Below are positions 17,304 through 27,985 of a stretch of 64,000 bases of DNA, one piece after another. The notes beneath the pieces are model-generated. The model worked only from the letters and a program-made list of their open reading frames with translations. It was not told the origin of the DNA and searched no databases. Each line of letters opens with the position of its first letter. The first letter of the stretch is position 1. The stretch comes from Pedobacter yulinensis (GTDB lineage: Bacteria > Bacteroidota > Bacteroidia > Sphingobacteriales > Sphingobacteriaceae): positions 1,289,769 through 1,353,768 of the forward strand of contig NZ_KZ686268.1 of NCBI RefSeq assembly GCF_003029735.1, given 5' to 3'. Made by a program: the position numbers and the translations under genes.

Positions 17304-17387
17304 GAACCAAGCGTTATGCTGCGAATCTAGCAAAATTCGAGCCTTTATTTATCGTATGGGCGTCACAATCAAAAAACTAATGGTCTT

Positions 17388-18902
17388 TTATTGAGAAACC
17401 GGCAAAATGACAGGGTTACTTTCATTGCCGCTGCGGTCAACTGCCGTTACAGCAATGGCATTCAGTGTCTGGAGCGGTGTTTTTGCGCCAATTTTTGACG
17501 TGGCAGGGGCATTCCGGCTTAGCGCAAAAAAGCGGTCTTTTCGGTTCAATATCCTATAATTCCAATTGTTGCCATAGCGGCTGTAAACAATCCACTTAAA
17601 TACATCGGTTTCCTTGCGGTGGGTCCACCTGACGTTGAGATCTGCCTCAAGAGCATTGGTGGTTACAACCGGCGATGCAGGTGCCTTCCGGTCGAGCCAG
17701 GGGGAGGCCGGCGCAAGTGCTTCCCGTTTATAGGGACCGTTCAGCAGGTCCTTACGCAAACTTTCATGTTTGGTGAGGGCGGCAATGCTCCAATGAATAA
17801 CACCAGGACTTTGCGGAAGCATGCCGCGTGTAATCATGATCTGGTTGATGACCTCATCGCTGTTTTTATCTCCGCCGCCCAGGCCGCTGTTCAGTCCGGG
17901 CCAGAGGTGACGGCCCTGTGTATTTTCTGACTGCCACCAGCCAAGCAAAACCGGGAAGCTGTGCGGGTAGTCGTTGATCTGCCAGTAAATCTGCGGTGTA
18001 AAGTAATCGATCCAGCCTTTATTCAGCCACAGCTTCGCATCTGCATACAATTTGTCGTATTGGTCAAATCCCTGGACGGATGCCGGATAACCGGGTCGCC
18101 AGATACCGAATGGACTTAGCCCGAACTTCACTTCTTTCCTGATTGATTTGATCTCCTTGTACACGCGTTTAATAAAGACATTCACATTTTCCCTGCGCCA
18201 GTCGCTGCGGCTCAGTTTACCGCCGCCGCGTGTGTACGCATTCCAGCTGTCCTGATCCGGGAAATCACCGCCGCCATTGTACTCTTCGTAAGGATAAAAG
18301 TAATCGTCAAAATGGACGCCGTCCAGGTCATACCGGCTTACCAGGTCGCGAACAACAGCAGCAGACAGGTCTTGAACATCTTTTTTTGCCGGATCCAGCC
18401 ACCAGTATCCCTGCTTGAGTTTATAAACCAGGTCTGGGCGTTTGCTGACAATAGAAGCAGGACCTGCCGGGCCCCCTGCTATGTGATGGGCGCGGTAGGG
18501 GTTGAGCCATACATGCAGCTCCAGGCCACGGTCATGCGCGGCCTCGATCCAGAATTCGAGGGGGTCATAATAGGGTTCGGGTGCTTTTCCCTGCTCGCCG
18601 GTTAAGAAGAATGACCAGGGTTCCAGTTTGCTGGCATACAAGGCATCGGCCTGTGGCCTGACCTGGAAAATGACGGCATTGAAATTCTGGCGTTGCAGCA
18701 TATCCAGCAGGGCGATGGCTTCATCCTGCTGCGCTTTAGTTGTCAGTCCGGGTTTACTTGGCCAGTTGATGTTCGCTACGGTGGCAACCCAGGCCGCCCG
18801 GAACTCACGATTGGCAGACGGTGGCGCCGGGATTTCCTGTGCAACCAAGTGTGTAAATACCAGCTGCACAGCCAGAAGAGCGAATAGAAGTTTTTTAAGC
18901 AT
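17388..18902 (-). CDS. Secreted GHL10-type glycoside hydrolase (COG1649/YngK-like)
   Basis: A 504-residue protein with signal peptide (LLFALLAVQLVFTHLVAQE) and a TIM-barrel of the GHL10/DUF187 family: FRAAWVATVANINWPSKPG near residue 33, NAVIFQVRPQADALY near residue 75, ELHVWLNPYRAHH near residue 130, and LDGVHFDDYFYPYEEYNG near residue 195 with the acidic residues expected in the active site. The C-terminal 90 residues resemble a fibronectin-like module. Family members such as DigH cleave peptidoglycan glycan strands lacking stem peptides, so a cell-wall role is likely; the substrate is inferred. Confidence 0.88.
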   Translation of the reverse strand: MLKKLLFALLAVQLVFTHLVAQEIPAPPSANREFRAAWVATVANINWPSKPGLTTKAQQDEAIALLDMLQRQNFNAVIFQVRPQADALYASKLEPWSFFLTGEQGKAPEPYYDPLEFWIEAAHDRGLELHVWLNPYRAHHIAGGPAGPASIVSKRPDLVYKLKQGYWWLDPAKKDVQDLSAAVVRDLVSRYDLDGVHFDDYFYPYEEYNGGGDFPDQDSWNAYTRGGGKLSRSDWRRENVNVFIKRVYKEIKSIRKEVKFGLSPFGIWRPGYPASVQGFDQYDKLYADAKLWLNKGWIDYFTPQIYWQINDYPHSFPVLLGWWQSENTQGRHLWPGLNSGLGGGDKNSDEVINQIMITRGMLPQSPGVIHWSIAALTKHESLRKDLLNGPYKREALAPASPWLDRKAPASPVVTTNALEADLNVRWTHRKETDVFKWIVYSRYGNNWNYRILNRKDRFFALSRNAPATSKIGAKTPLQTLNAIAVTAVDRSGNESNPVILPVSQ

Positions 18903-18979
18903 GTCGGTTTAATTTCTGGGCTAACATAACGATTCAGCCGCAGAGGATACGATGTTCCCGAAAATTTTACGCAGCTGCC

Positions 18980-19933
18980 CTAAAAAATTGCACGCGCAAT
19001 TTCTTTGGTTTGCTCCGGCCGGCCCATCGTGTAAAAGTGAAGCACAGGGGCGCCGAATTCAATCAGTTCCTTACACTGTTTGATCATAAAATGAGTGCCT
19101 ACCTCTTTTACTTCTTTGACCGACTTGCAATGCTGTACGGCATCGCACAGGTCTTCGGGAAGGTCAATGTGGAAGATCTTTGGCAAAGAGATCAATTGTT
19201 TGGCATTGCTGATCGGCTTCAGGCCGGGAATGATGGGCACATTGATGTCGTTTTCACGACATTTTTTCACGAAGTCAAAATACTTCCTATTGTCAAAAAA
19301 CATTTGCGTAACGATAAATTCGGCACCCATGTCGACTTTTTTCTTCAGATACTTAAAGTCAGTACCCAGGTTGGGCGCTTCAAAATGTTTTTCAGGGTAA
19401 CCAGCCACACCGATGCAGAAATCGCTCTTGAAACTCTCTACGTCTTCGTGCAGAAATTTGCCTTCGTTATGGTTCTTAATGTGCTGAATAAGGTCTGTTG
19501 CATAACAGTGGCCGCCTGGTGTCGGGATAAACGAAGGGTCGGCCTGCCTGGCATCACCGCGCAGCGCCAGGACATTGTCTATACCCAGGAACTGCAGGTC
19601 GATCAGTGCATTTTCAGTCTCTTCTTTGGTGAAGCCGCCGCAAATCAGGTGCGGCACGGCATCGATTTTATACTTATGAATAATGGCTGCGCAGATCGCA
19701 ATGGTGCCTGGCCGTTTCCGGTACGATACTTTCTGCAACAGGCCATTGTCCTGTTCCTTATAGATATAATCTTCACGCAGTGAGGTTACATCGATGAACG
19801 GCGGGTTAAACTCGAGAAGGGGGTCGATGGCATCGTAGACCCACTGGATACTCTGGCCTTTGATTGGAGGCAGCAATTCAAATGAAAAGAGCGTTTTTCC
19901 CTTTGCGTTGCTGATATGTTCTGTAATTTTCAT
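18980..19933 (-). CDS. metF: 5,10-methylenetetrahydrofolate reductase
   Basis: FAD enzyme that reduces methylene-THF to methyl-THF, the methyl donor for MetH. The 317 residues start MKITEHISNAKGKTLFSFE and include SFELLPP, PHLICGGFTKEE, NVLALRGDARQ near residue 120 and AEFIVTQMFFDNRKYF near residue 205. It lies 41 bp after metH on the same strand, so both genes probably form a unit under the SAM-I riboswitch upstream of metH. This supplies cofactor and enzyme for methionine synthesis together. Confidence 0.97.
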   Translation of the reverse strand: MKITEHISNAKGKTLFSFELLPPIKGQSIQWVYDAIDPLLEFNPPFIDVTSLREDYIYKEQDNGLLQKVSYRKRPGTIAICAAIIHKYKIDAVPHLICGGFTKEETENALIDLQFLGIDNVLALRGDARQADPSFIPTPGGHCYATDLIQHIKNHNEGKFLHEDVESFKSDFCIGVAGYPEKHFEAPNLGTDFKYLKKKVDMGAEFIVTQMFFDNRKYFDFVKKCRENDINVPIIPGLKPISNAKQLISLPKIFHIDLPEDLCDAVQHCKSVKEVKEVGTHFMIKQCKELIEFGAPVLHFYTMGRPEQTKEIARAIF

Positions 19934-19974
19934 GTGGTTGTCTGGATACTTCTGTTGTCTGCGTGAATCACAAA

Positions 19975-22900
19975 TTAATAGGCCAGGTTGGGTGCAAGCC
20001 AGCGTTCCGCTTCTTCAAGCGTCATGCCTTTGCGTTGCGCATAGTCGGCCACCTGGTCCCGGGTAATTTTACCCAGCCCGAAATACCTCGATTCGGGGTG
20101 CGCGAAATAATAACCGCTTACCGCAGCTGTCGGGTACATGGCGTAACTTTCGGTAAGGCGAAGCCCAATTTGTTTTTCAGCATCGAGCAAGTTGAACAAG
20201 GTTTCCTTTTCGGTGTGGTCAGGGCAGGCCGGGTAACCCGGTGCGGGCCTGATGCCGGCGTACTGTTCCTTGATGAGATCCTCATTGCTGAGGTTTTCAC
20301 CGCGTGCATAACCCCAGTATTCTTTTCTGACCAGTTCGTGCATCTTTTCTGCGAAAGCTTCTGCCAGCCGGTCGGCCAGTGCTTTGGTCATGATGCTGTT
20401 GTAATCATCGTGATTTTGTTCGAAAGTTGCGACGAGTTCATCGCAGCCAATGCCGGTTGTTACGGCAAATCCGCCGAAATAGTCAGGGATGCCACTGTCC
20501 TGAGGGGCAATAAAGTCTGATAATGCATAATACGGCTGCCCCTCGGTCTTTTCTGCCTGCTGGCGCAAGGTATGAATGGTTACCTTGTCTGTTTTTCCGT
20601 TTTGATCCACGAGCAGTTCGATGTCATCGCCTACAGCCTGTGCGGGCCAGAAACCGATAACGCCTTTTGCTGTGAGCAGTTTTTCGTCAAGGATCCTTTT
20701 AAGCAGTTCCTGCGCATCGGCAAAGAGTTTGCGTGCTTCGTTGCCGACTACCTTGTCGTCAAAAATGCGCGGATAACTGCCCCGCAGCTCCCAGGTGTGA
20801 AAAAATGGCGTCCAGTCTATGTAGGGAACCAGCTCGTTGAGCGGAAAATCATCGAAAACACGCGTGCCGGTAAAGCTGGGTGCGGGCGGCATCATCCCGT
20901 TCAGGTTGATCTGAAAACGTTTTTGACGCGCTTCATCTATGTCTTTGAACCGTTTGTCAGAACGTTTGTTCAGGTGTGCCTCGCGCGCCTTGTCGTATTC
21001 TGCCCGAATGTCACGAATATAGGTTTCGCGGGTTTCCTGGTTCATCAGCGTACTGCAAACCGTAACGCTTCGGGAGGCGTCAAGAACATGGATGGCTGGT
21101 CCGGAATAGTTCGGTGCAATCTTAACAGCGGCATGAATGCGCGAGGTCGTGGCCCCGCCAACAATAAGCGGAATTGTAAAACCCTCACGTTCCATTTCTT
21201 TTGCAAAATGTACCATCTCATCCAGGGATGGCGTGATCAGTCCGCTCAGACCGATGATGTCAGCGTTAATTTCGCGCGCTTTGCGGATGATCTCCTGTGC
21301 CGGCACCATCACGCCCATATCGACGATTTCAAAGTTATTGCAGGCCAGCACAACGCCTACAATGTTTTTGCCGATATCGTGTACATCGCCCTTTACGGTA
21401 GCCAGCAAAATTTTTCCGGCCGAAGAGCTTTGGTTGCCGTCCGGGTTGTCCAGTTTTTCCTGCTCGATAAAAGGGAGCAGATAAGCCACCGCCTTTTTCA
21501 TGACCCGGGCCGACTTGACAACCTGGGGGAGAAACATCTTGCCGGCGCCAAACAGGTCACCGACGATGTTCATGCCATCCATGAGCGGGCCTTCAATGAC
21601 GTGCAGGGGTTTGGGATACTTTTGCCGCGCCTCTTCCACATCCTGGTCCAGGTATTCGATCAGCCCTTTGACGAGCGCGTGTGATAAACGCTCTTCGACC
21701 GGGCCCTGTCGCCAGGCCTCGTCTTTAACCGCCTCTTTGCCCTTTGATTTGACGGTTTCTGCAAATTCGACCAGGCGTTCAGTGGCATCGTCGCGGCGGT
21801 TGAGCAGGACATCCTCAACGCGCTCCAGCAGTTCTTTGGGAATTTCTTCGTATACCTCCAGCATGCCGGCATTAACAATACCCATGTCGAGTCCTGCCCG
21901 GATGGCGTGGTACAGGAAGGCCGAATGCATGGCTTCGCGTACCGTGTTGTTGCCGCGAAACGAGAAGGAGATGTTCGATACGCCGCCGCTTACCTTGGCA
22001 TGGGGCAGGTTTTCTTTGATCCACCGTGTTGCATTGATAAAATCTACCGCATAGTTGTTGTGTTCCTCCAGTCCGGTGGCAACGGTCAATATGTTGGGGT
22101 CAAAGATGATGTCCTGGGGCGGAAAACCGATCTCATTAACCAGGATGTCGTAGCTGCGTTTACAGATTTCGATGCGGCGTTCGTAATTGTCGGCCTGTCC
22201 CTTTTCGTCGAACGCCATGACCACCACGGCGGCACCGTACAACATAACGGTACGGGCATTTTCGCGAAATTTATCTTCGCCTTCTTTCAAAGAGATCGAG
22301 TTGACAATGCCTTTGCCCTGCAGGCACTTTAGCCCGGCTTCGATGACATTCCATTTGGAAGAGTCGACCATAACCGGCAGTCTTGCAATATCTGGTTCTG
22401 AAGCCAGCAGATTCAGGAATTTTGTCATGGCTGCTTCAGAGTCGAGCATGCCTTCGTCCATGTTCACATCAATGATCTGCGCACCGCCCTCAACCTGCTG
22501 ACGCGCCACTGCGAGCGCGGCCTCATAGTCGCCGCCCAAAATCAATTTCGAAAACTTGGGCGACCCGGTAATGTTGGTCCGCTCGCCAATGTTCACAAAA
22601 ATGCTTTCGGGTGTAACGGTTACAGGCTCCAGGCCACTCAGCCGCATAAAGGGCTCAGGTTGGGCCACCTGCCTCGGCTTGGACCGGCGGGCAATCTGTG
22701 CGATGGCGCGGATGTGTGCAGGCGTGGTGCCGCAGCAGCCACCAACCATATTCACAAAGCCCGAATTTAGAAAATCTTCGATGAAAGCTGCAGTTTCTGC
22801 AGGCAGTTCATCGTACGCACCAAATTCGTTTGGCAAACCAGCATTCGGATAGGCCGACACGAAACAGGGTGCTTTCTGCGCGAGTTCCTCGATGTGCGGC

Positions 22901-23673
22901 CGCATTTCTTTTGCGCCCAGGGCACAATTGAAACCGACACTTAACGGATTGGCGTGAACAACCGAGTTTAAAAAGGCCTCGGCGGTCTGCCCTGAAAGCG
23001 TACGGCCCGATGCATCGGTAATTGTACCCGAGATCATGATTGGCCGCTCTTCAAACAGCGCTGTCTTATGGTCGGCGCGAAGCTCGGCTTCATATTTTTT
23101 AATGGCGAAGATCGCCGCCTTTGCATTCAGTGTGTCAAAAATGGTCTCGATCAGCAGCAGGTCTGAACCCCCATCTACCAGGCCGCGAACCTGTTCGTAA
23201 TAGGCATCGACCAGTTCGTCGAACGTGATGGCGCGAAAACCGGGGTCGTTGACATTAGGCGACAGTGAAAGCGTGCGGTTCGTTGGTCCGATGGCGCCTG
23301 CTACATAACAGCGGCGATCGGGATGTTGTTGCATGAACTCCTGGCAGGCCGCTTTGGCAATGCGTGCACCTTCTAGGCTCAGCTCGTATGAAAGCGCTTC
23401 CATCTGGTAGTCGGCCATGGAAATGCGCTGTGTGCTGAACGTGTTTGTTTCAATGATATCGGCTCCGGCCTCCAGGTATTCGAGGTGAATGGCTTTGATG
23501 ATGTCGGGGCGGGTGATGTTTAAAAGGTCATTGTTCCCCTTTACATCGCAGGGGTGATCTTTGAAGCGTTCGCCCCTGAAATCCTCTTCTGTGAGGGTGT
23601 AACGCTGGATCATGGTGCCCATGGCCCCGTCGATCACAAGAATGCGTTCTTCTAAGTCTTTCTTAATGCTCAT
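19975..23673 (-). CDS. metH: Cobalamin-dependent methionine synthase
   Basis: Transfers a methyl group from methyl-THF via cobalamin to homocysteine. The 1232 residues hold all four modules: homocysteine domain (start [12 protein letters not shown]; zinc cysteines in [11 protein letters not shown] and [13 protein letters not shown]), pterin-binding domain ([16 protein letters not shown] near residue 360), cobalamin domain ([14 protein letters not shown] near residue 760, with the cobalt-ligand His) and the C-terminal reactivation domain ([21 protein letters not shown]-binding). It is full length. A SAM-I aptamer lies in its leader. Requirement for B12 means the host must make or import cobalamin. 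Confidence 0.98.
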   Translation of the reverse strand: MSIKKDLEERILVIDGAMGTMIQRYTLTEEDFRGERFKDHPCDVKGNNDLLNITRPDIIKAIHLEYLEAGADIIETNTFSTQRISMADYQMEALSYELSLEGARIAKAACQEFMQQHPDRRCYVAGAIGPTNRTLSLSPNVNDPGFRAITFDELVDAYYEQVRGLVDGGSDLLLIETIFDTLNAKAAIFAIKKYEAELRADHKTALFEERPIMISGTITDASGRTLSGQTAEAFLNSVVHANPLSVGFNCALGAKEMRPHIEELAQKAPCFVSAYPNAGLPNEFGAYDELPAETAAFIEDFLNSGFVNMVGGCCGTTPAHIRAIAQIARRSKPRQVAQPEPFMRLSGLEPVTVTPESIFVNIGERTNITGSPKFSKLILGGDYEAALAVARQQVEGGAQIIDVNMDEGMLDSEAAMTKFLNLLASEPDIARLPVMVDSSKWNVIEAGLKCLQGKGIVNSISLKEGEDKFRENARTVMLYGAAVVVMAFDEKGQADNYERRIEICKRSYDILVNEIGFPPQDIIFDPNILTVATGLEEHNNYAVDFINATRWIKENLPHAKVSGGVSNISFSFRGNNTVREAMHSAFLYHAIRAGLDMGIVNAGMLEVYEEIPKELLERVEDVLLNRRDDATERLVEFAETVKSKGKEAVKDEAWRQGPVEERLSHALVKGLIEYLDQDVEEARQKYPKPLHVIEGPLMDGMNIVGDLFGAGKMFLPQVVKSARVMKKAVAYLLPFIEQEKLDNPDGNQSSSAGKILLATVKGDVHDIGKNIVGVVLACNNFEIVDMGVMVPAQEIIRKAREINADIIGLSGLITPSLDEMVHFAKEMEREGFTIPLIVGGATTSRIHAAVKIAPNYSGPAIHVLDASRSVTVCSTLMNQETRETYIRDIRAEYDKAREAHLNKRSDKRFKDIDEARQKRFQINLNGMMPPAPSFTGTRVFDDFPLNELVPYIDWTPFFHTWELRGSYPRIFDDKVVGNEARKLFADAQELLKRILDEKLLTAKGVIGFWPAQAVGDDIELLVDQNGKTDKVTIHTLRQQAEKTEGQPYYALSDFIAPQDSGIPDYFGGFAVTTGIGCDELVATFEQNHDDYNSIMTKALADRLAEAFAEKMHELVRKEYWGYARGENLSNEDLIKEQYAGIRPAPGYPACPDHTEKETLFNLLDAEKQIGLRLTESYAMYPTAAVSGYYFAHPESRYFGLGKITRDQVADYAQRKGMTLEEAERWLAPNLAY

Positions 23674-23805
23674 GTTGCGCGTGGGCCTTCGCCCGTGTAG
23701 GATTACCCTGTATTACATCAATAAACCGGCACGACCGAAACGGCTGAATCAGCGCAGTTTCCGGGGTGACGATGCTTATCAGGAAATCCGGGAAGGGTCT
23801 CTCTA

Positions 23806-23905
23806 CTTATCTTTTCCAGGCACTAACCAGGATAGAATTTAGCACCTTGTTGGCACAGGTTGCTAAGACTTCGCAGGGTCTAATCCCTCCATCTTTCTTA
23901 ATAAG
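23806..23905 (-). promoter_or_regulatory. SAM-I (S-box) riboswitch of metH-metF
   Basis: Read on the minus strand from 23905, the P1 5' arm CTTATTAAG leads to GATGGAGGGA, TGCGAAGTCTTAGCAACC and GGTGCTAAATTC, and the P1 3' arm GATAAG ends at 23806. These are the conserved core blocks of the SAM-I aptamer in the right order. The 132 nt between aptamer and ATG contain no strong intrinsic terminator; a short stem GGGC-GAAG-GCCC (23683-23694) lies about 10 nt before the start, which may favour control of translation. SAM binding should lower expression. Confidence 0.9.
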
Positions 23906-23967
23906 CGACACAAAAATGCAACAAAGAAATCTGATTTCCAAAAAATCACCGGCTCAACCGAATTAAA

Positions 23968-23999
23968 TAACAAAAGCCACACAAAAATGCATGGCTTTT
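23968..23999 (-). terminator. Terminator of the BI-1 gene
   Basis: AAAAGCCA (23972-23979) and TGGCTTTT (23992-23999) form an 8-bp stem with a 12-nt loop. On the minus strand it is followed by GTTATTTAATT. It lies 22 bp beyond the stop of the BI-1 gene. Confidence 0.6.
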
Positions 24000-24021
24000 A
24001 AAATTTTGTTTTGATTGGGGC

Positions 24022-24768
24022 TTACTTTCTACCGCCGAATATGCGCAGCAGGTAAAGGAAAATATTGATGAAATCCAGGTACAGTGACAAAGCAGCCATG
24101 ATGGCCAGTTTCTTCGTGTCTGCATGCGCAATGCTGCTGCCGTCACGCTCAATTCCCTGGCCCATGCGTTTAATCATTTGTACGTCGTATGCAGTAAGTG
24201 CGGTAAATACGGCTATACCTACGAAGGCCATGATAAAGCTGAACTGCTCGCTCTGAATAAACATATTTGCCAGTCCGGCAAGGAACAAACCTATTACACC
24301 CACCATCAGAATTGGGCCGAACTTGCTCAGATCAATGTTGGTTGTGTAACCCATAACCGCCATGATACCGAAAATAACGGCGGCACCGATAAAACAGCTG
24401 ATGATAGAGGCCTCTGCATAATACAGAAGAACGAAACTAAGGCTGACGCCAAGCAAGAGCGAAAACAGAATAAAAACACCTAAAATGGCTCCATAAGACA
24501 GCCGGCTGAAGCCAGCGCCCATCAGCAGGACCAGCCCCAGTGGTGCGAACATGGCTACGTAGCCAAGCCCGGTGCGCTGACCTGTTTCCCGGTTAAAGAG
24601 CAAAGCCTGGGTTTCTTCTGAACTGCTGACAAAGACTGCTGCAAGGGTTGAGATCAGCAAGGCAACGAACATCCACATAAAGACGCTCGCGAAAAACTTT
24701 TTTGATACCGAACGTTCCTGCTGAACAAAAACGCTCTGGTCATCGTATGAATAATTTTGTTGTTCCAT
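24022..24768 (-). CDS. Bax inhibitor-1/YccA family membrane protein
   Basis: A 248-residue protein with seven hydrophobic segments after a polar, Gln-rich N-terminus. The signature of the BI-1 family is visible: VFTALTAYDVQMIKRM near residue 190 with the conserved Asp, and a C-terminal LSLYLDFINIFLYLLRIFGG. Family members are pH-sensitive calcium leak channels or modulators of membrane proteases; the exact bacterial role is uncertain. It lies 35 bp after the 188-residue hypothetical gene and may be co-transcribed with murQ. Confidence 0.92.
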   Translation of the reverse strand: MEQQNYSYDDQSVFVQQERSVSKKFFASVFMWMFVALLISTLAAVFVSSSEETQALLFNRETGQRTGLGYVAMFAPLGLVLLMGAGFSRLSYGAILGVFILFSLLLGVSLSFVLLYYAEASIISCFIGAAVIFGIMAVMGYTTNIDLSKFGPILMVGVIGLFLAGLANMFIQSEQFSFIMAFVGIAVFTALTAYDVQMIKRMGQGIERDGSSIAHADTKKLAIMAALSLYLDFINIFLYLLRIFGGRK

Positions 24769-24803
24769 GTTAATTAAATTGTGTGGATGTTAAAAATAGA
24801 GTT

Positions 24804-25370
24804 TTAGTTTAATCTTTTTGTCAGGACTTCCTCAACTTTTTTATAAAACTGCAATGGCTTGAGTCTGCGCCAGTGCAGGTTGTCGAGCTGTCCGCCAAAG
24901 TTGATGTAATAATCAATGTTGTTGTGCCTGAATTCGTCGATCACGTGCTGCTGGAAATTCACGCCGACAATCCAGCCTTCATCTACATCCTGGAACCACT
25001 CTTCATAGTAAGAGTCATCTGAGGCATGGAAATTAAGCACGTTTTCACCAATCAGGATAAATTTGTTGAGGCCTTCATCCATCATCATTTCCAGGATCTC
25101 CCGTTTCAGCAGCATGATGTCGTTGTTCACCGCATCGTTCCATTCGCCGATCATTTCAACGATGGCATAACCCCGGTCGTAATCGGCATAGAGCACCTTG
25201 ATGTACAGGGTTGTCGAACCGAAATCATCCCACTGCGGGTGGAGCAGGAAATTGTAGACCTGTTTGTCAAAATACAACTCGGAATACTCCGTATTGTAGA
25301 AAGGCGAACGTTCATCTTCAGAAGATATGTAGTCGTCACGCCATTGAAAAAAAGGCTCAATTTCGTGCAT
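24804..25370 (-). CDS. Conserved hypothetical protein (188 aa)
   Basis: The start MHEIEPFFQWRDDYISSEDE at 25370 lies 10 bp after the murQ stop; a longer reading into murQ is rejected. The protein is acidic, without signal or membrane segments, and rich in aromatic residues (YSELYFDKQVYNFLLHPQWD, then DSYYEEWFQDVDEGWIVGVN). I recognise it as a protein that recurs in Bacteroidota but know no function. The tight spacing with murQ suggests the same transcript. Confidence 0.75.
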   Translation of the reverse strand: MHEIEPFFQWRDDYISSEDERSPFYNTEYSELYFDKQVYNFLLHPQWDDFGSTTLYIKVLYADYDRGYAIVEMIGEWNDAVNNDIMLLKREILEMMMDEGLNKFILIGENVLNFHASDDSYYEEWFQDVDEGWIVGVNFQQHVIDEFRHNNIDYYINFGGQLDNLHWRRLKPLQFYKKVEEVLTKRLN

Positions 25371-25380
25371 AAAAAATGCT

Positions 25381-26196
25381 TTAAAGTGTCGATTTCTGAC
25401 CGGCTTCGACCGCCTTGCGCACGCTTCCATGCTGCGTAAGCAGGTGAGAGGCCTCCTGCTGACTAATGTGCAGTTCATCCATGACCATTTGCGTTCCGCG
25501 GTCGACCAGTTTATTATTGGTTAACTGCATATCGACCATTTTGTTATCGACCACGCGGCCTAATTTTATCATTACCGTGGTGCTGAGCATGTTAAGAACT
25601 AGCTTTTGGGCGGTACCTGACTTCATGCGGGTTGATCCGGTAATGAATTCCGGCCCAACGACCACTTCTACCGGGTAATCAGACTCTGCCGCGATCGGGC
25701 TGCCTTCATTACACACAATACATCCCGTCAGGATGCCCTGGCTGCGCGCGCTGTTGAGGCCGCCAATCACATAGGGCGTGGTGCCTGATGCAGCCAGGCC
25801 AACCAGGCAGTCTTTCGGATTGATGTTAAATTCCTGGAGGTCGGTCCAGGCCTGGTGTTCGTCATCTTCCGCAAATTCGACAGCCTTGCGAATAGCGGTA
25901 TCACCGCCCGCAATGATACCGACAACCCAGTCAAAAGGTACGCCATAAGTAGGCGGGCATTCAGAAGCATCAACAACGCCAAGTCTTCCGCTGGTGCCTG
26001 CACCAATGTAAAACAGCCGGCCTCCCTGCTGCATTCTTTCGGCAACCGCGGTGGCCAGTTTTTCTATCTGGGGAATGGCTTTTTCGACAGCCAATGGAAC
26101 GGTTTTATCTTCGTTATTAATGTTTGTAAGAATTTCCTGTACAGACATCTTGTCGATATGTCTGTAGTTTGAATCCTGCTCGGTAACCCTTTTCAT
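25381..26196 (-). CDS. murQ: N-acetylmuramic acid 6-phosphate etherase
   Basis: Cleaves the lactyl ether of MurNAc-6-phosphate to give GlcNAc-6-phosphate in cell-wall recycling. The 271 residues start MKRVTEQDSNYRHIDKMS and carry the SIS-domain substrate loop YIGAGTSGRLGVVDASE near residue 62, ECPPTYG, and GSTRMKSGTAQKLVLNMLST near residue 190, all diagnostic for MurQ. The length is slightly short of E. coli MurQ (298). It is divergent from the S41 protease gene over 178 bp. Confidence 0.96.
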   Translation of the reverse strand: MKRVTEQDSNYRHIDKMSVQEILTNINNEDKTVPLAVEKAIPQIEKLATAVAERMQQGGRLFYIGAGTSGRLGVVDASECPPTYGVPFDWVVGIIAGGDTAIRKAVEFAEDDEHQAWTDLQEFNINPKDCLVGLAASGTTPYVIGGLNSARSQGILTGCIVCNEGSPIAAESDYPVEVVVGPEFITGSTRMKSGTAQKLVLNMLSTTVMIKLGRVVDNKMVDMQLTNNKLVDRGTQMVMDELHISQQEASHLLTQHGSVRKAVEAGQKSTL

Positions 26197-26353
26197 GCGT
26201 TTAATTTTATCTGAACCACAGCTTTATTGCGGTTCGGGCGGAAATGTTCTACAATTTTATACAGAAGATCAGTAGCCTGCAAATAATTGTCGAATAATCT
26301 TCCAAAACAAATAAATAATTCCCGCTGTATCTTACATAACGCTTTAATTTTCA

Positions 26354-26361
26354 TAAATTTG
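26354..26361 (+). promoter_or_regulatory. -7 box before the S41 protease gene
   Basis: TAAATTTG is a full match to TAnnTTTG, 13 bp before the ATG at 26375. No good TTTG lies 20 bp upstream, so the -33 element is weak. If real, the transcript would have a leader of fewer than 10 nt. Confidence 0.4.
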
Positions 26362-26374
26362 TATTGGCTTTCGA

Positions 26375-27973
26375 ATGAAAAGAAATACGCGCATCAACCT
26401 ACTCATTTCCCTTAGTTATTCTCTGGTCCTGATCCTGGGTATGTTCATGGGTTATAAGTTTCTGAAAGACCAGGGATATGTGCTGGAGAAGCGTACAAAA
26501 TATGCCGATAACAACCCTGAAAAGGTCGATGAAATCCTGCACATCATCAATGGCAATTACGTCGACGATGTGGATACCGAAAAGCTGGCCAACCTTCCTA
26601 TAGACAGTGTTCTTCACCGCCTCGATCCGCACAGCAGTTACCTGCCGCCAACCAAAGCGCTGGCGCTTGCCGAAGACCTGGAAGGCAACTTCGAAGGCAT
26701 CGGCGTGGAATACTATATTCTTAAAGATACTTTGCTGGTTACCAATGTTGTAAAAGACGGGCCAGCCTGGCAGTCGGGTATACAGAAAGGCGATAAGATT
26801 CTGAAAGTTGATACCATGACCATAAGCGGGCGTAACCTCCCGCGCGAGAAAATGACCGGCCGCTTCAAAGGCCGCCGCGGAACCAGTGTCAAACTGACCC
26901 TGCTGCATCCCGGAAACTTGCTCCCATCAACGGTAATGGTTACCAGGGGCAGCGTGCGCTTGTCAAGCATTGATGCTGCCTACATGCTCAATCCTGAAAC
27001 CGGTTATGTACGCATCAGTAAATTCGGTGCACAAACCGATCAGGACTTTGCCGATGCGGCCAGGATGCTGCGCAGCCGTGGCATGCGTAAACTGGTCCTT
27101 GACCTGCGCGACAATGGCGGCGGTTACCTGATGGCTGCTACCGGCCTGGCCGACCAGTTCCTGCCAGAGAATAAATTGATCGTTTACACAGAAGGAAGGC
27201 ACGAACCACGAACCGAATATTTTTCTACAGGTACGGGCGAGTTTACACGCGAAAAGCTGGCGGTACTGATCAACGAAAATTCGGCCTCGGCCAGTGAGAT
27301 CGTAGCCGGCGCCATACAAGACCTGAAGCGCGGCGTAATTGTAGGCCGGCGCTCTTTCGGCAAAGGCCTGGTACAGGAGCAGTTTCCGTTCAATGACGGC
27401 TCGGCGCTGAACCTGACCATTGCACGGTATTATACACCCTCCGGGCGAAGCATTCAGAAATCTTACCGGAAGGGTTTTAACGCCTACCGGCACGAAGTCG
27501 AAGACCGGCTGAACAGCGGCGAACTGACAGACGACGTATCTGCAAATGACTCATTGCCCAAAGCCACCATGCAGGTGCCCATACCAAAACGGTTTATGCC
27601 TGGCGGCATTTTGCCTGATGTCTTTGTGAAACTGGATACTTCCGGTTACAACCAGGCTTATGTGGCGCTGCTGAATAAAAAGATCATTACAGATTATGTT
27701 CTTGAGGTGCTGGCAAACCGGTACAATAAAGCCTACGTGGAGCAGAACCTCGATACTTTTAGCCTGAATGATGCGGAGTTTAAAGACTTCGTCAGGTACC
27801 TGCAGAAAAACAAGCTAAAGTTGGATATAACACAACTCTACAACGCAAAATCACTTATTTGTAATGACCTGAAAGCTCTGTTGTTCCGTTATCACCTGGG
27901 CGATTCGGGCTATTACCGCGCGATGAACGCGAATGATAATGTCATTAAGCAGGCCATGGCTAATTTGCAATAA
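26375..27973 (+). CDS. C-terminal processing protease, S41 family
   Basis: Periplasmic serine protease anchored by one N-terminal TM segment (INLLISLSYSLVLILGMFMG). The 532 residues contain a PDZ domain near residues 105-185 (GIGVEYYILKDTLLVTNVVK, then GIQKGDKILKVD) and the S41 core with the Ser in NSASASEIVAGAI near residue 310 and the Lys in RRSFGKGLVQ near residue 330. The C-terminal 100 residues form the helical extension seen in Bacteroidota homologues. Ser/Lys dyad and spacing are intact, so it should be active, in contrast to the S41 protein at 46382-48193. It probably trims periplasmic proteins; the target is unknown. Confidence 0.93.
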   Translation: MKRNTRINLLISLSYSLVLILGMFMGYKFLKDQGYVLEKRTKYADNNPEKVDEILHIINGNYVDDVDTEKLANLPIDSVLHRLDPHSSYLPPTKALALAEDLEGNFEGIGVEYYILKDTLLVTNVVKDGPAWQSGIQKGDKILKVDTMTISGRNLPREKMTGRFKGRRGTSVKLTLLHPGNLLPSTVMVTRGSVRLSSIDAAYMLNPETGYVRISKFGAQTDQDFADAARMLRSRGMRKLVLDLRDNGGGYLMAATGLADQFLPENKLIVYTEGRHEPRTEYFSTGTGEFTREKLAVLINENSASASEIVAGAIQDLKRGVIVGRRSFGKGLVQEQFPFNDGSALNLTIARYYTPSGRSIQKSYRKGFNAYRHEVEDRLNSGELTDDVSANDSLPKATMQVPIPKRFMPGGILPDVFVKLDTSGYNQAYVALLNKKIITDYVLEVLANRYNKAYVEQNLDTFSLNDAEFKDFVRYLQKNKLKLDITQLYNAKSLICNDLKALLFRYHLGDSGYYRAMNANDNVIKQAMANLQ

Positions 27974-27985
27974 GGCTCAGCGCAT

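Noticed and set aside
19010..19783. A 257-codon plus-strand open frame
   Set aside because: Antisense shadow of metF without known domains.
20572..21684. A 370-codon plus-strand open frame
   Set aside because: Lies entirely antisense to metH, in the frame that high-GC third positions tend to leave open; no recognisable motifs.
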